This document shows, piece after piece, positions 49,988-59,526 of a stretch of DNA of 64,000 bases. Each line of letters starts with the position of its first letter. The first letter of the stretch is position 1. The notes beneath the pieces are model-generated. The model saw nothing but the letters and a program-made list of their open reading frames with translations. It was not told the DNA's origin and searched no databases. The DNA comes from Nitrosospira sp. Nsp14 (lineage in GTDB: Bacteria; Pseudomonadota; Gammaproteobacteria; Burkholderiales; Nitrosomonadaceae). The stretch spans positions 1 to 64,000 of the forward strand of contig NZ_FOPV01000011.1 of NCBI RefSeq assembly GCF_900113575.1, given 5' to 3'. The translations under genes and the position numbers were made by a program.

Positions 49988-51223
49988 CTATATGGAGGTT
50001 TCTCTATCGGGAGCCGATCCATGATTTGTCCTATGGCGTGCTTTCCTGATGTTCTCCAGTGCGTTCTTGATGACGCGACGCGGAGCACCGATATTCATGC
50101 GCATGAAACCACTGCCCTCATCGCCAAATAGGGTGCCAGGACTCATGCCCACGCCCGCTTCCTCTACAAAGAAGCGCCTGAGCTGTGTGTCATCATCGAT
50201 TCCCAGCTCGATTTTAAGCAGCCGACAATCCAGCCAGAGCAAATAAGTGCCCTCCGGTTCCACAAGCCGGATCTCCGGCAGATTGGCCGCCAAGTAACCG
50301 GCAACGAAATCGCGCGTTTCCTGTATATAAATCAGTAACGCACTCAGCCATGCGTCGCCTTCCTGGTACGCTGCCTCGAAGGCGGCGATACTGAAGGGAT
50401 TGGATGCGCTGACGTGCATCGTGTCAAAAACACGGGCGAGCGCTTCCCGGCATGCCATATCGGGCACGATAAGCGCGGAAAGATTCAACCCGGGAATATT
50501 GAACGTCTTGCTGGGGGCAACAGCGGTTACGATCCGCGTCGAAACTTGTGCCAGATCCGCAACCATGTGGTGCCTGCTACCGTGGTAAACCAGATCGGCA
50601 TGGATCTCATCCGAAAAAATGACTAAATCGTGTTTTTCGGCAATCTGCAGGATACGCTTCAGTTCGGATTCGCTCCATACCCTACCGACCGGATTATGCG
50701 GGGAGCACAGCAACAACAGGCGCGCCGTGGCGGCACATCTTTCCAGTCCATCAAAATCCATCTCATAGCGACCGTTGCTGCGGCGCAAGGGGTTGAGCAC
50801 CAGCTGCCTGCCGGTATTCGTGACAGCAGAGAAAAAAGGGAAATATACCGGGGGCTGCACGATGACCTGTTCGCCTGGCTCGGCAAACGCCATGATAGCC
50901 GCATGTACCGACGGCACCACGCCGGGACACATCATGATCCAGTCACGCCGCACTTCCCAGCCATGACGACGCCATAGCCATTCTACCAGGGATTGATACA
51001 GGCTATCCGGATAAAGCGTGTAGCCATAAACAGGGTGGGCGGCGCGCTGCGAGAGTGCGCGACTCACGGCTGGGGGCGCTGCGAAATCCATGTCCGCGAC
51101 CCATAGGGGGATGACATCCTCCCTGCCGAATATGTTTTGGCGTCCGTCGTATTTCAGGCTGGCCGTGCCGCGGCGATCGATCCCGCTATCGAAGTCATAG
51201 CCCGAAACACTTTCCAGGCTCAA
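49988..51223 (-). CDS. ovoB: OvoB-type PLP C-S lyase (MalY/PatB family)
   Basis: A PLP enzyme of 411 residues of the MalY/PatB class. Seen: IPLWVADMDFAAPPAVSRAL, YGYTLYPDSLYQSLVEWLWR, LLLLCSPHNPVGRVWSESEL, VIFSDEIHADLVYHG, and the PLP-lysine in SKTFNIPGLNLSAL. MalY/PatB enzymes cleave C-S bonds of cystathionine-like substrates. It overlaps ovoA by 4 bases, which makes OvoB the best fit: the lyase that turns 5-histidylcysteine sulfoxide into 5-thiohistidine in ovothiol synthesis. The family alone would not prove it; the operon does most of the work. Confidence 0.85.
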   Translation of the reverse strand: MSLESVSGYDFDSGIDRRGTASLKYDGRQNIFGREDVIPLWVADMDFAAPPAVSRALSQRAAHPVYGYTLYPDSLYQSLVEWLWRRHGWEVRRDWIMMCPGVVPSVHAAIMAFAEPGEQVIVQPPVYFPFFSAVTNTGRQLVLNPLRRSNGRYEMDFDGLERCAATARLLLLCSPHNPVGRVWSESELKRILQIAEKHDLVIFSDEIHADLVYHGSRHHMVADLAQVSTRIVTAVAPSKTFNIPGLNLSALIVPDMACREALARVFDTMHVSASNPFSIAAFEAAYQEGDAWLSALLIYIQETRDFVAGYLAANLPEIRLVEPEGTYLLWLDCRLLKIELGIDDDTQLRRFFVEEAGVGMSPGTLFGDEGSGFMRMNIGAPRRVIKNALENIRKARHRTNHGSAPDRETSI

Positions 51224-53430
51224 GCAGTCCGCTCCCAGATCGTGGCTTCTGAGAGTGTATGCTGGAACTTGCGCCGGGTCTCGCGAATCACGAATGGAAC
51301 TTCCTGGGGCCCTTGAATCAGCTTGAAATGTGCCCCCAGCATCTCTTTCAACCCGTCAAGGGTGCCGAAGCTTTCGCCATCCCGCTTAAACCCGCCAATC
51401 CATGCATCCCGCTTGGTATGCTCCTCCAGCCAGGTATAGGGAGAGGCGATCAGCAATAGCCCACCAAGATTAAGACGCGTGTGTATCGTTCTAAGAAGCT
51501 TGGCTGGGTCATAGAGCCGGTCGATCAGATTAGCTGCAAGGATGAGGTCGTACCCGCTGAACAGGGGCTTGAGATTGCAGGCGTCACCCTGATAAAAGGC
51601 GACCCGATTCTTGACCTCCTCCAGGCCAAGTCCGGTGAGGGTGCGCTCGCGGTAAAAAACCAGATCGCCCTCATCCGCCAGGGTATAGCGCAGCGCGCCC
51701 TGCTGGGCAAGCTGGACACCCTGGCCGATGAAACGGGCGGAGAAATCGATCCCGGTTACGTCCTCAAAATGCCGCGCCAGTTCGAACGTAGCGCGCCCGG
51801 ATGCACAGCCAAGATCCAGCGCTCTGTGCGCCGGCTTATCTTTCATTGCGGCTATAGCCAGTTCAGCCAACGCTTTGGGGAAATTCGGCACATCAAAATA
51901 CGTATCACCGTAGTGGAACTCGGCGTATTCGGACAGAAGCTTGTCGGTTTCGTAGTGCGATCCCTGCTGAACAGCAGGCGCAGCTGCAACGATGTAGCGA
52001 AACCCCGCATGCTGGAAAAAATGTCGGCGGAATGCATAGCGGGCGCTCTTCAAAGACTCATTTCCACATGAAATCCATGATCCGCCTTTGATCAGATTAT
52101 GCCGGCCATCGAAGGTTGGCGTCGTGAAATCATCGTAGTGGGGATGAATATCGAAACCCTCGAAGGGATAGATCGGTGTTTCCGTCCACTGCCATACGTT
52201 CCCGACTACATCGTAGAACTCACCGTGGGCAAATTCGTTTACCGGACAGCTGGAGGCCCAATGGTCGAGATGGATATTGGCGGGAGCCGATTCCATATGC
52301 GGGAGTTCCGAAAGCCCGGCCACATCATATAACCGGTACCACTCGTCTTCAGTGGGCAATCTGTACGGTTGGCCGCTGAGGGCCGCTTTCCAGTTGCAGA
52401 ACGCCTTAGCTTCGTGGTAGTTGACTTCCACCGGCCAATCCCAGGGCATGGGAATTTCCATGGTCATCAGGCGCAAATACCAGTCGGACCCTTTTCGAGT
52501 CCAGAAGACGGGATAGTCAGTGCGGGTGTAACATCGCCAGGCACGGCCCTCCTCTTCCCAGAAGCTTTCATTTCCGTAACCACCCGCCTGAACAAAAGCG
52601 AGAAATTCGCCATTGCTCACCAGGTACTTTGCTGCCTGGAAAGCAGCAACTTGCGCTACGCGTTTGCCAAACTCATTGTCCCATCCGTATGTCGGGTCTG
52701 TTTTCGTTTTGCCGAGCTGCACGACACCTTCCGGAACATCGATCAACTGATTTTCGAGCGCCTCCCCGGAGCCTTTATATGGCTCCCAGGCGGGATGGGG
52801 GCGCACGTATTCGAGTGCATGCTGGCGGATCAGCACCGAGGATGTCTCAAGATGGATGCGTTCATGTTCAATACCCATCATAATGGTCCACCAAGGGCTA
52901 TCCCAGCCGATCGGCAAGGTCAGCGGCATGTCGGTGATAAGCTTGTCAACAATAAGGCGCACCTTTGCCCGGTAGGCGCGGACCTCCTCGACCGAGGGCC
53001 AGTCGTAATGAGTCGTATCCAGATCGTCCCAGCTCATCTCATCGACGCCTACGGCAAACATCGATTCCAGTCTCGGATTGATACGCTCCGTTATCAGTCC
53101 TGCAAGCACCAGCTTATTGGTGAAAAAAGTCGAAGTGTGACCGAGGTAGAAGATCAACGGGTGGCGCAACGAAATGGGTTTTTTTAAATACGCCTCATCG
53201 TCCTGTAACGTCTGGAAGAGTTGCTCGTAGCAATCGAGCGTGGCATGGAAGTATCGACGTATCTCCTCACGCTTCGCGGCGGCATCGCTGCCGGCGAGGG
53301 TAGGGGTTCTTGGGAAAAGCTGTCCCGGCGTGGACCCGAAACTCTGGTTCGCGGCATTTGCCGAGTTTGCCGGCTGAACTGACTCAGGGGGCACCATAAC
53401 TTTTCGTGCGTCATTCAAATTCATTTTCAA
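51220..53430 (-). CDS. ovoA: Ovothiol synthase OvoA (sulfoxide synthase and methyltransferase)
   Basis: A protein of 736 residues. Order: DinB-like helical domain with the iron ligands His98 (YLGHTSTF), His189 and His193 (IEHERIHLE), then an FGE-sulfatase domain (GNVWQWTETPIYPFEGFDIH and LIKGGSWISCGNESLKSAR), then a SAM methyltransferase with LDLGCASGRATFELARHF. The first two join Cys to His C5 with oxygen; the last methylates the thiohistidine N atom. The spacing of the three His agrees with characterised OvoA. It is the first gene of the ovoA-ovoB-(EamA) run. Ovothiol is a redox buffer against peroxide. Confidence 0.95.
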   Translation of the reverse strand: MKMNLNDARKVMVPPESVQPANSANAANQSFGSTPGQLFPRTPTLAGSDAAAKREEIRRYFHATLDCYEQLFQTLQDDEAYLKKPISLRHPLIFYLGHTSTFFTNKLVLAGLITERINPRLESMFAVGVDEMSWDDLDTTHYDWPSVEEVRAYRAKVRLIVDKLITDMPLTLPIGWDSPWWTIMMGIEHERIHLETSSVLIRQHALEYVRPHPAWEPYKGSGEALENQLIDVPEGVVQLGKTKTDPTYGWDNEFGKRVAQVAAFQAAKYLVSNGEFLAFVQAGGYGNESFWEEEGRAWRCYTRTDYPVFWTRKGSDWYLRLMTMEIPMPWDWPVEVNYHEAKAFCNWKAALSGQPYRLPTEDEWYRLYDVAGLSELPHMESAPANIHLDHWASSCPVNEFAHGEFYDVVGNVWQWTETPIYPFEGFDIHPHYDDFTTPTFDGRHNLIKGGSWISCGNESLKSARYAFRRHFFQHAGFRYIVAAAPAVQQGSHYETDKLLSEYAEFHYGDTYFDVPNFPKALAELAIAAMKDKPAHRALDLGCASGRATFELARHFEDVTGIDFSARFIGQGVQLAQQGALRYTLADEGDLVFYRERTLTGLGLEEVKNRVAFYQGDACNLKPLFSGYDLILAANLIDRLYDPAKLLRTIHTRLNLGGLLLIASPYTWLEEHTKRDAWIGGFKRDGESFGTLDGLKEMLGAHFKLIQGPQEVPFVIRETRRKFQHTLSEATIWERTA

Positions 53431-54564
53431 CCTCGGATTCGAGTTGTTAAATAAGATTAAACGAGAAGTTTAACACCTGATACGCTACCTCAACATCGCC
53501 GTTGATTGCCGAGATGATGAAATGTTGAACACTGCCTTAGCAAGGCAAGATCGAAGAGCTCGTATAGAGAACAAAATAGAAATCAGTTGAGCCAATGCGA
53601 GATTCATTCGTCTGGTTCCAGGACGCACCATCAGTAAGAGAGGCTTGGTAGGAGATCAGAGCGTCGAGCGAGCATCACGAGGATGAAGCAACCTTCCCTG
53701 GTCTTCGATTGTAATGATGAAAGTGAGTTCCGCAATTTCGTTCTCGCCTTTACTTCGCACTACTATAACCGGCCTTGGCGGTAACATCCCGGTACGCCCG
53801 CATTACGGATGGGTGAAGCGCGGATGCAGCATATATTCGACCGCGAGGTGAATCTGCGCCCCATGCGCGTGGGCTCGCGGCTTAGCGCCGGTTAAGGGGC
53901 CGGGAGACGATGCTGTTTCCTGTCATGCCGATAATCCCCCTGGACGCAGCAAAAGATGGCAGGGAACCGGAGGAAGTTGCAGAATACGATGAGCGATGAA
54001 CGATGAACTACAGATGGATTTCCACGGAGCCACGGCTGCTGGAGACCCCTGCCAGTCTAATCCCGCAATGCCTGAACGTCAACCTGGGCCTCCTTTCGCT
54101 GCGCCAGTAAGATCATGCCCGGCAAGACAGATAACGACATACCGCAGTTGCCTTGGGCGAGTATTTTTTTGTTTCACACCTCTCCCATCGCTATTCCGGG
54201 CCCGGTAATGCGGTGCCGCGAGCGCTCGCGCAGCGTGCGTTTTAGTCTTTCCTCCTCGACGTGAGCGACGTGAGAGGAGAGTACCGACACGCCCTCTAGC
54301 GCATCCATAATTAAGCTGTGTCGGCCCCTGTAGAAATGCCGGATTTCTCCCCGCCAAGCCTGGGGTCTAGAATCAGTTAACAAAAAATATCGCCAAAAGT
54401 CGGTTACCGCACATATCTCGAACATCGCGGAAATATATATTCCTCGTCGTACTCCTCGCAGGCGCCTCATAGCGCCTGTATTTACCCGGGTGGACGCGCC
54501 GCTGGCGTTTCCCTTTGATAACCAGCGTGTATGTTTGACAGACTCTTTCTCAACAGGAATTACG
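53431..54564. other. Long non-coding stretch with short ORF remnants
   Basis: About 1.1 kb without a supported gene. At 53683-53784 (plus) is a 33-codon frame, MKQPSLVFDCNDESEFRNFV then LAFTSHYYNRPWR; the HYYNRPWR end resembles the C terminus of some transposases, so it may be a relic. A frame at 53996-54205 is low quality. A minus-strand frame from 54785 to 54174 is antisense to the small gene at 54565 and looks spurious. Confidence 0.4.
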
Positions 54565-54762
54565 ATGAAGAAACTCAGGAATATTGATCTATCGGGGTAT
54601 GAGGCAGAAGAATTTGATAAGTTGCTTGACGAAAGCACGAATAAAATTGCGAAACGCCCGCCTAAAACGAAGCGCGCTTGGGAAGCGGATGTGCCAGCTT
54701 CGCTGAAGGCTTCCAGACACGGCTCGAGCAGATCGTGCCACCCTCGGCAGCGCAGTATGTGA
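54565..54762 (+). CDS. Small hypothetical protein
   Basis: A frame of 65 codons starting MKKLRNIDLSGYEAEEFDKL with AGGA nearby upstream. The first 45 residues have a natural mix of acidic and basic residues (LLDESTNKIAKRPPKTKRAW) as in toxin-antitoxin antitoxins, but the last 15 (SRSCHPRQRSM) look frameshifted or chance. No family recognised. It may be a truncated gene. Confidence 0.4.
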   Translation: MKKLRNIDLSGYEAEEFDKLLDESTNKIAKRPPKTKRAWEADVPASLKASRHGSSRSCHPRQRSM

Positions 54763-55340
54763 CGATAAAATGACGTGTTCCACATGCATTGCTAAGACCA
54801 TGGTAGATCGTATATGCTCGTTTGCAATTGCCGAGCGAACATCTTGCATGTGAACCACCCACTTCGCGACCTGCTGTAAACCAGGTTTGTACTTTTTCGG
54901 GTTCGCGGTTGGTTTATCGGTGCGGTTGACGCCTCATAGGGCGCCAAACCAATGCTGGCTCCGGTCCTCTTTGCCCAGAAGACCTTTGATTCCGGCCATC
55001 CCATGGGAGACTCCTCATGTTGATCCGGAGCTAAAGTACCGGAGCAGTGAAAACATAGCGTATTCTTTGCGCTCGATCGTGCCCGCTTCAGTTCGGGTAT
55101 AAAGAAGGTACGCCGTCATCGTTGCTCCATTCAGTTATTAAACTCCCCGTCTTCTTATACTAATGATTTGATACAAAAGTAGCGTACGAATATTTTTCAG
55201 CGATTCACTACCTCGTGCCATTGAAATCGTCACGCAGCGGCTTTTAGTTTATAACGCCCCGGTGGAGGGTTTTGAGATAGACAAATCCGCAGCCGTTGAC
55301 GGAACTGGCAGCGGGGAAAGGCAAATGCGAGAGTAATGCA
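54763..55340. other. Intergenic, nothing recognised
   Basis: 578 bases with only short, overlapping frames on both strands. The A/T-rich part 55140-55205 may hold the promoter of the hydrolase gene that follows. Confidence 0.4.
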
Positions 55341-56219
55341 GTGAAAGAAGCAGCGCTTCGTCACCAACGCATCGCGGCAGACGGCATCCATTTGCATGTC
55401 GTGGCGGCTGGGAAAGGTCCGCCGGTTATCCTGCTCCATGGCTTCCCCGAAAACTGGCACTCATGGCGAAAGCAAATCCCCGTTTTGGCGGCGGCTGGCT
55501 TTTCGGTGCTTGCACCTGACCTGAGGGGATATAACCTCTCGGATCGCCCCGCAGACCAGAGCGCCTACCGATTGGAACATCTCGTAAGGGACGTTGCGGC
55601 TCTGGTGCGTGCAACCGGTCATCCCCGTTCGCACATCATTGGGCACGACTGGGGCGGGGTCATCGCATGGGCGTTCGCGGGCCAATATCCGCAACTGGTG
55701 GACAAACTTGTCGTACTCAATGCACCCCATCTGAAAATTTACTTTAAAAAGGTGCGATACCCAAGACAGATGCTCCGAAGTTGGTATGTCCTCTTCTTTT
55801 TAATACCGCGCTTACCCGAATTCGTTCTGTCTGCAAAAAACTATCGGGCGGTAAGGGAGATGTTTAGGCGGAGCCCCGCGTCCAAAAAGGCTTTCAGCGA
55901 TGAAGATACCGAACAATATATCCAGGCTCTAGCTTCTCCCGGCGCCCTCACCGCGGCATTGAACTACTACCGCGCAAACATACGCCCGGCAGACATGCGA
56001 AGGTTTGTGGATACCATGCCCATCAAAGCCGAGACTCTTGTGATTTGGGGGGAGCTTGATCCTGCGCTTGGAATTGAACTCCTGGAGGGGCTCGACGAGG
56101 TGGCTCCACATGTTTGTATTCATCGTGTAGCGCAGTCGAGCCACTGGGTGCAAAATGAGGCGCCTGCTGAAGTTAACCGCATGCTTGTCAATTTTCTCAA
56201 GCACCGGAAACGCATTTGA
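55341..56219 (+). CDS. Alpha/beta hydrolase, epoxide hydrolase / dehalogenase-like
   Basis: A protein of 292 residues with a GTG start at 55341 (GAGAG just upstream; a TTG at 55296 is the alternative). Seen: oxyanion motif HGFPENWHSW, nucleophile elbow GHDWGGVIAWAF with Asp as nucleophile (so haloalkane dehalogenase or epoxide hydrolase, not esterase), acid Asp in IWGELDPALG, and His in SSHWVQNEAP. A cap domain lies in the middle (IYFKKVRYPRQMLRSWYVLF). Substrate unknown. Confidence 0.87.
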   Translation: MKEAALRHQRIAADGIHLHVVAAGKGPPVILLHGFPENWHSWRKQIPVLAAAGFSVLAPDLRGYNLSDRPADQSAYRLEHLVRDVAALVRATGHPRSHIIGHDWGGVIAWAFAGQYPQLVDKLVVLNAPHLKIYFKKVRYPRQMLRSWYVLFFLIPRLPEFVLSAKNYRAVREMFRRSPASKKAFSDEDTEQYIQALASPGALTAALNYYRANIRPADMRRFVDTMPIKAETLVIWGELDPALGIELLEGLDEVAPHVCIHRVAQSSHWVQNEAPAEVNRMLVNFLKHRKRI

Positions 56220-56369
56220 ACGCAGCCTCTCCGTTAAACTCGTCCCGGAATCATCATTCCAGGTAACTGTCTAATAGTTCGCACTATTCATTCAGTTTCA
56301 ACTATTCTTATAAAGAAGAGGCTGACAACAAAGCCGGGGCACGTATCTTCTAAATCAAAGGGGACGAAC

Positions 56370-56918
56370 ATGAGACTGCATGTATTGCCACTATGTGTAT
56401 TCCTGAGCGCCTGTGCCGGCCTGCCCTCGGCAGTGAGGGATGTGCCGGTGACGAACCTCTCTTATGTCCAGGCAAGTGGCGACCCAAACAGTTATAAAGA
56501 TACTTCCGTCCGATGGGGCGGAGTGGTAATCGATGTCGAGAATGAACAAAACTATACGCTGGTTCAAGTGTTGTCCTATCCCCTCGGCTACGGTGGCCGC
56601 CCGCAATTGACAAAACCAAGCGAAGGGCGTTTTGTCATAAAAAGCGCCGAGTTTCTCGACCCCGCCGTTTACGCCAAGGACCGGGAAATTACCGTTGCCG
56701 GTGTACTGCAAGGCGATATTGAACGCACGATAGGAAAAAAGAATGTCCGGCTGCCACTACTGTCCGCCACCGCGATTTATTTATGGCCGCTCTATCAGGC
56801 CGACCCATATGGCTATGGCTATAGAGGCTATGGCGGATGGGGTTACAGCCCATATTACGGTTACGGCTATTATGGAAGCCCATATTACTGGGGCGGATAT
56901 TACCGGCCATACTGGTAA
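56370..56918 (+). CDS. Slp family outer-membrane lipoprotein
   Basis: A protein of 182 residues with a lipobox LSAC (Cys15) and the Slp domain: SYVQASGDPNSYKDTSVRWG, VVIDVENEQNYTLVQVLSYP and EGRFVIKSAEFLDPAVYAKD. The last 40 residues are almost only Gly, Tyr and Trp (YGYGYRGYGGWGYSPYYGYG), a low-complexity tail not found in E. coli Slp. Slp is a starvation-induced lipoprotein of the outer membrane. GGGGACG precedes the ATG. Confidence 0.88.
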   Translation: MRLHVLPLCVFLSACAGLPSAVRDVPVTNLSYVQASGDPNSYKDTSVRWGGVVIDVENEQNYTLVQVLSYPLGYGGRPQLTKPSEGRFVIKSAEFLDPAVYAKDREITVAGVLQGDIERTIGKKNVRLPLLSATAIYLWPLYQADPYGYGYRGYGGWGYSPYYGYGYYGSPYYWGGYYRPYW

Positions 56919-56937
56919 AATGGCATCAATGACGCAG

Positions 56938-57343
56938 GCCGGGTGACTGGGTATACCTCTACGGTCGGAGGCTCTAACCACGCTTTCTCCACGGGTTCCA
57001 ACGGGGCGGGCATGATGGATCTCGGAATACTAGGTGGCGGCGAAAGCTACGCTCATGGCATCAACGATACGTGGCAGGTGGTGGGGCTTTCAACGTGGCT
57101 AAAGACCCTCAGCACGCTTTCGTAACCGGTCCCAATGGCGGGGACATGAACCGTCCCCCAACTCTTTAGCCTTCCAGCCAGCGTCGTTTTGACGGTGCTA
57201 CCGGCATCAATAACCATGGGCAGGTCGTCGTCAATGCCATGTTTGTTCCCGAATCCGAAACTTATGCCATGCTGCTAGCAGGGCTGGGCCTCGTGGGCTA
57301 TACGGCGCGTATTCGTCAAGCTGCTGAGGACAACTACCGCTGA
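56938..57343 (+). pseudogene. Decayed PEP-CTERM / HAF-repeat exoprotein gene
   Basis: Fragments of one surface protein in shifted frames. HAF-type repeats: NHAFSTGSNGAGMMDLGILG followed by GESYAHGIND (frame 1), then HAFVTGPNGGDM (frame 2), then GINNHGQVVVNAM, and at the end the PEP-CTERM sorting signal FVPESETYAMLLAGLGLVGY and TARIRQ. At least one frameshift and one stop break it, and no start is left. Relic of an exosortase substrate. It agrees with the EpsA-like regulator nearby. Confidence 0.8.
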
Positions 57344-57537
57344 TCTCCAAAAATATGCGGAGGATGATGAACATTTTTTAAAAAGATCGCAAACGGCGCT
57401 AACCCCTCCAGTTGCCCATCACCGTGAGCACGGCTGGAGAGCTAGTCTCTAATTTATCGCTGCATAGCGGTCCGAACATTTGCGCTGACAGTTTGATTTA
57501 TCCACATCCGCTATCAGGCAAAAACAAACGAGATTGC

Positions 57538-58797
57538 ATGCGAAAACTTTCCCTCCTGATCCTCGGCCTGCTGACTGCTGCACCTCTCGCGCTAATGGCT
57601 ACCCTGTGGCTAATGGTCGAGGATCGACCTCGTATAGACCGCAAGGTGATTCTCACGCCCGAGCATGTCGGCCGGGCGAAAGACATCATCGATAGACATC
57701 GTCATTCAGTAAGGCCGGGAATGCTCGCGGTCGCACGAGTTATATCGGCAGATGCCGATTTGGCGGCGAATTACCTCGCAAGCCGCTTCGGGAATGGCAG
57801 CGCCCAATTAACTGTCGCAGACCGCAGCGCGGTCATTCGCCTGACCCTGCCGATGACCGCAACTGGCCTACCTGCTATGAGCGGCTATCTGAACCTTGAG
57901 GGAACCCTTGTTCAGACAGATGGGCTTCCGACACTACGGTCGGTGCGCATCGGGAGACTGCCACTTCCCAACGCACTCGCCGAGGTAATCGCGCTTCGGT
58001 TCGAGGATTGGCTGCGCCGTAGCCCCGAATATCGCAGCGGGTTCGAGGCCCTTCGGCAGATTAAAATGTCGCGCAACGAATTGACAGTTGTTTATCGTTG
58101 GCTCGACAATTTCCCAAATGAAATGAGGGCGTCGATTATTGACGAGCATGAACGTGCTCGGCTACTTCGCTATCACTCTATGTTGGCGGCAAGCAGCGCC
58201 GAACACGGCGGGACTATATCCCTGGGAACCACCTTGTCACTGTTAGTGCGCGCTACGCACCCTGCCCAGTCGTTGGAAGATGCCATAGCAGACAATCGCG
58301 CGATTATTTTAGTCACAACTTTCCATGTGCTGGGAATTACACTCGAAAAACTGCTACCTGAGGCAGCAAATTGGCCTCGTTCCCGACCTCAGAACGTCAC
58401 GCTCGACGGACGTGAAGATTTCGCAAAGCACTTCATCGTGTCTGCGGCTATTGCCGCCTTTGCGGATACTGCCCTCGCCGATGCAATCGGCCTGTACAAG
58501 GAAATTGATGACGCTAGGTATGGTAGCGGATTCTCGTTCAACGATATTGCCGCCGACCGCGCAGGTACAAAATTCGGTGAGAAGGCTGTGTCGAACGAAG
58601 ATTCGGCGGTGGATATGCGACGCCGGATTGCGTCAGGACTTGAAGATCGTGATTTGATGCCGAAGTGGGATGATCTTCCCGAATACTTGTCCGAGGCCGA
58701 ATTCAAGCGCCGGTTCACTGATATTGATTCGCCAGCCTATCGTGGAACGATGGAGAAGATCGAGCAACGCGTTGCGGGCTTACGCGTATTGCATTAG
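57538..58797 (+). CDS. Membrane-anchored protein of unknown function
   Basis: A protein of 419 residues. Residues 1-25 form one hydrophobic helix (RKLSLLILGLLTAAPLALMA); the rest should be periplasmic. The C-terminal part holds HFIVSAAIAAFADTALADAI, GLYKEIDDARYGSGFSFNDI and ADRAGTKFGE, a pattern that recalls YfiM/DUF2279 proteins (conserved His, KE, SGFSxxDxxAD). Function unknown. The start at 57538 is chosen as the Met that opens the hydrophobic helix; the upstream 42 codons are polar and unlikely. Confidence 0.7.
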   Translation: MRKLSLLILGLLTAAPLALMATLWLMVEDRPRIDRKVILTPEHVGRAKDIIDRHRHSVRPGMLAVARVISADADLAANYLASRFGNGSAQLTVADRSAVIRLTLPMTATGLPAMSGYLNLEGTLVQTDGLPTLRSVRIGRLPLPNALAEVIALRFEDWLRRSPEYRSGFEALRQIKMSRNELTVVYRWLDNFPNEMRASIIDEHERARLLRYHSMLAASSAEHGGTISLGTTLSLLVRATHPAQSLEDAIADNRAIILVTTFHVLGITLEKLLPEAANWPRSRPQNVTLDGREDFAKHFIVSAAIAAFADTALADAIGLYKEIDDARYGSGFSFNDIAADRAGTKFGEKAVSNEDSAVDMRRRIASGLEDRDLMPKWDDLPEYLSEAEFKRRFTDIDSPAYRGTMEKIEQRVAGLRVLH

Positions 58798-59015
58798 GGT
58801 GCTGCCGCGACAATCTTTGGCGCGTGCTGGATGGGACCTGAAAAGCCACCTAGCATCCGAGAGATTTTGACGCAGGATTGGGAAATGGAATGACGGAAGC
58901 AATGCCGACCTCGGCAGGAGCACGTAACCTGCCGAGAAAATACATCAAACGATACTTTACTTGTTGTTCACGCTGCTGATTGGTCATGTCTCTCTGCCAG
59001 CGATAGTTATTGCCC

Positions 59016-59402
59016 TCACAACCTTTTTAAGAATGCCGAAATAGTGGAGGCAGTCCAGGCGTCGATCTCGCGCTGACCCACGGGGTCAGGCAGTTTGGAA
59101 GGTAGTTTTTCACTGTCACCGTGGATGAGCAGGACGGGCATCTTGCCTTCATAAGCGCACTTTAGCTCCCAGAGCTGACCATCCGCTCGTACGATGTTTT
59201 TGGTCACGAGGCCAATCACGCCATCACAGTCGGTAACCTTTTCCCGGCACTCTTCCTTCCATGCCGGCTCCCACGACTGCTTGACGGGCATGTCCACAAA
59301 CGTAAAACCTGTCTGCTCCTTGTTCAATTGTTCAAGAAGCTGATCGCGCAGTTTTATATCCCGGAGTGCAAAGCTGATAAAGACTTTGTTGGTTGAAGCC
59401 AT
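59016..59402 (-). CDS. Stand-alone TIR-domain protein (DUF1863/ThsB-like)
   Basis: A protein of 128 residues, a single TIR fold: KVFISFALRDIKLRDQLLEQ (strand A and helix 1), SWEPAWKEECREKVTDCDGV and GLVTKNIVRADGQLWELKCA with Glu79, the likely catalytic residue, and MPVLLIHGDSEKLP. It is close to the DUF1863 type found in Thoeris ThsB, which makes a cyclic ADP-ribose signal upon phage infection. No ThsA partner (NADase/SLOG protein) is adjacent. It may be an orphan immune or signalling protein. Confidence 0.78.
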   Translation of the reverse strand: MASTNKVFISFALRDIKLRDQLLEQLNKEQTGFTFVDMPVKQSWEPAWKEECREKVTDCDGVIGLVTKNIVRADGQLWELKCAYEGKMPVLLIHGDSEKLPSKLPDPVGQREIDAWTASTISAFLKRL

Positions 59403-59526
59403 TAAGTTCGTTCCTCCTTCCGTTTATTATATTGCAAGCACCCAAACGGGAACTCTGCTTGCTTTTCTGATTCAATTAAATAAAACTTGCCATATATGTC
59501 GCTTAGGCATTAGGGTTAATATCAGC

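Noticed and set aside
54174-54785. 203-codon minus-strand frame
   Set aside because: No ribosome site, Arg/Ser-rich random-like composition, and it overlaps the more natural small gene on the other strand.
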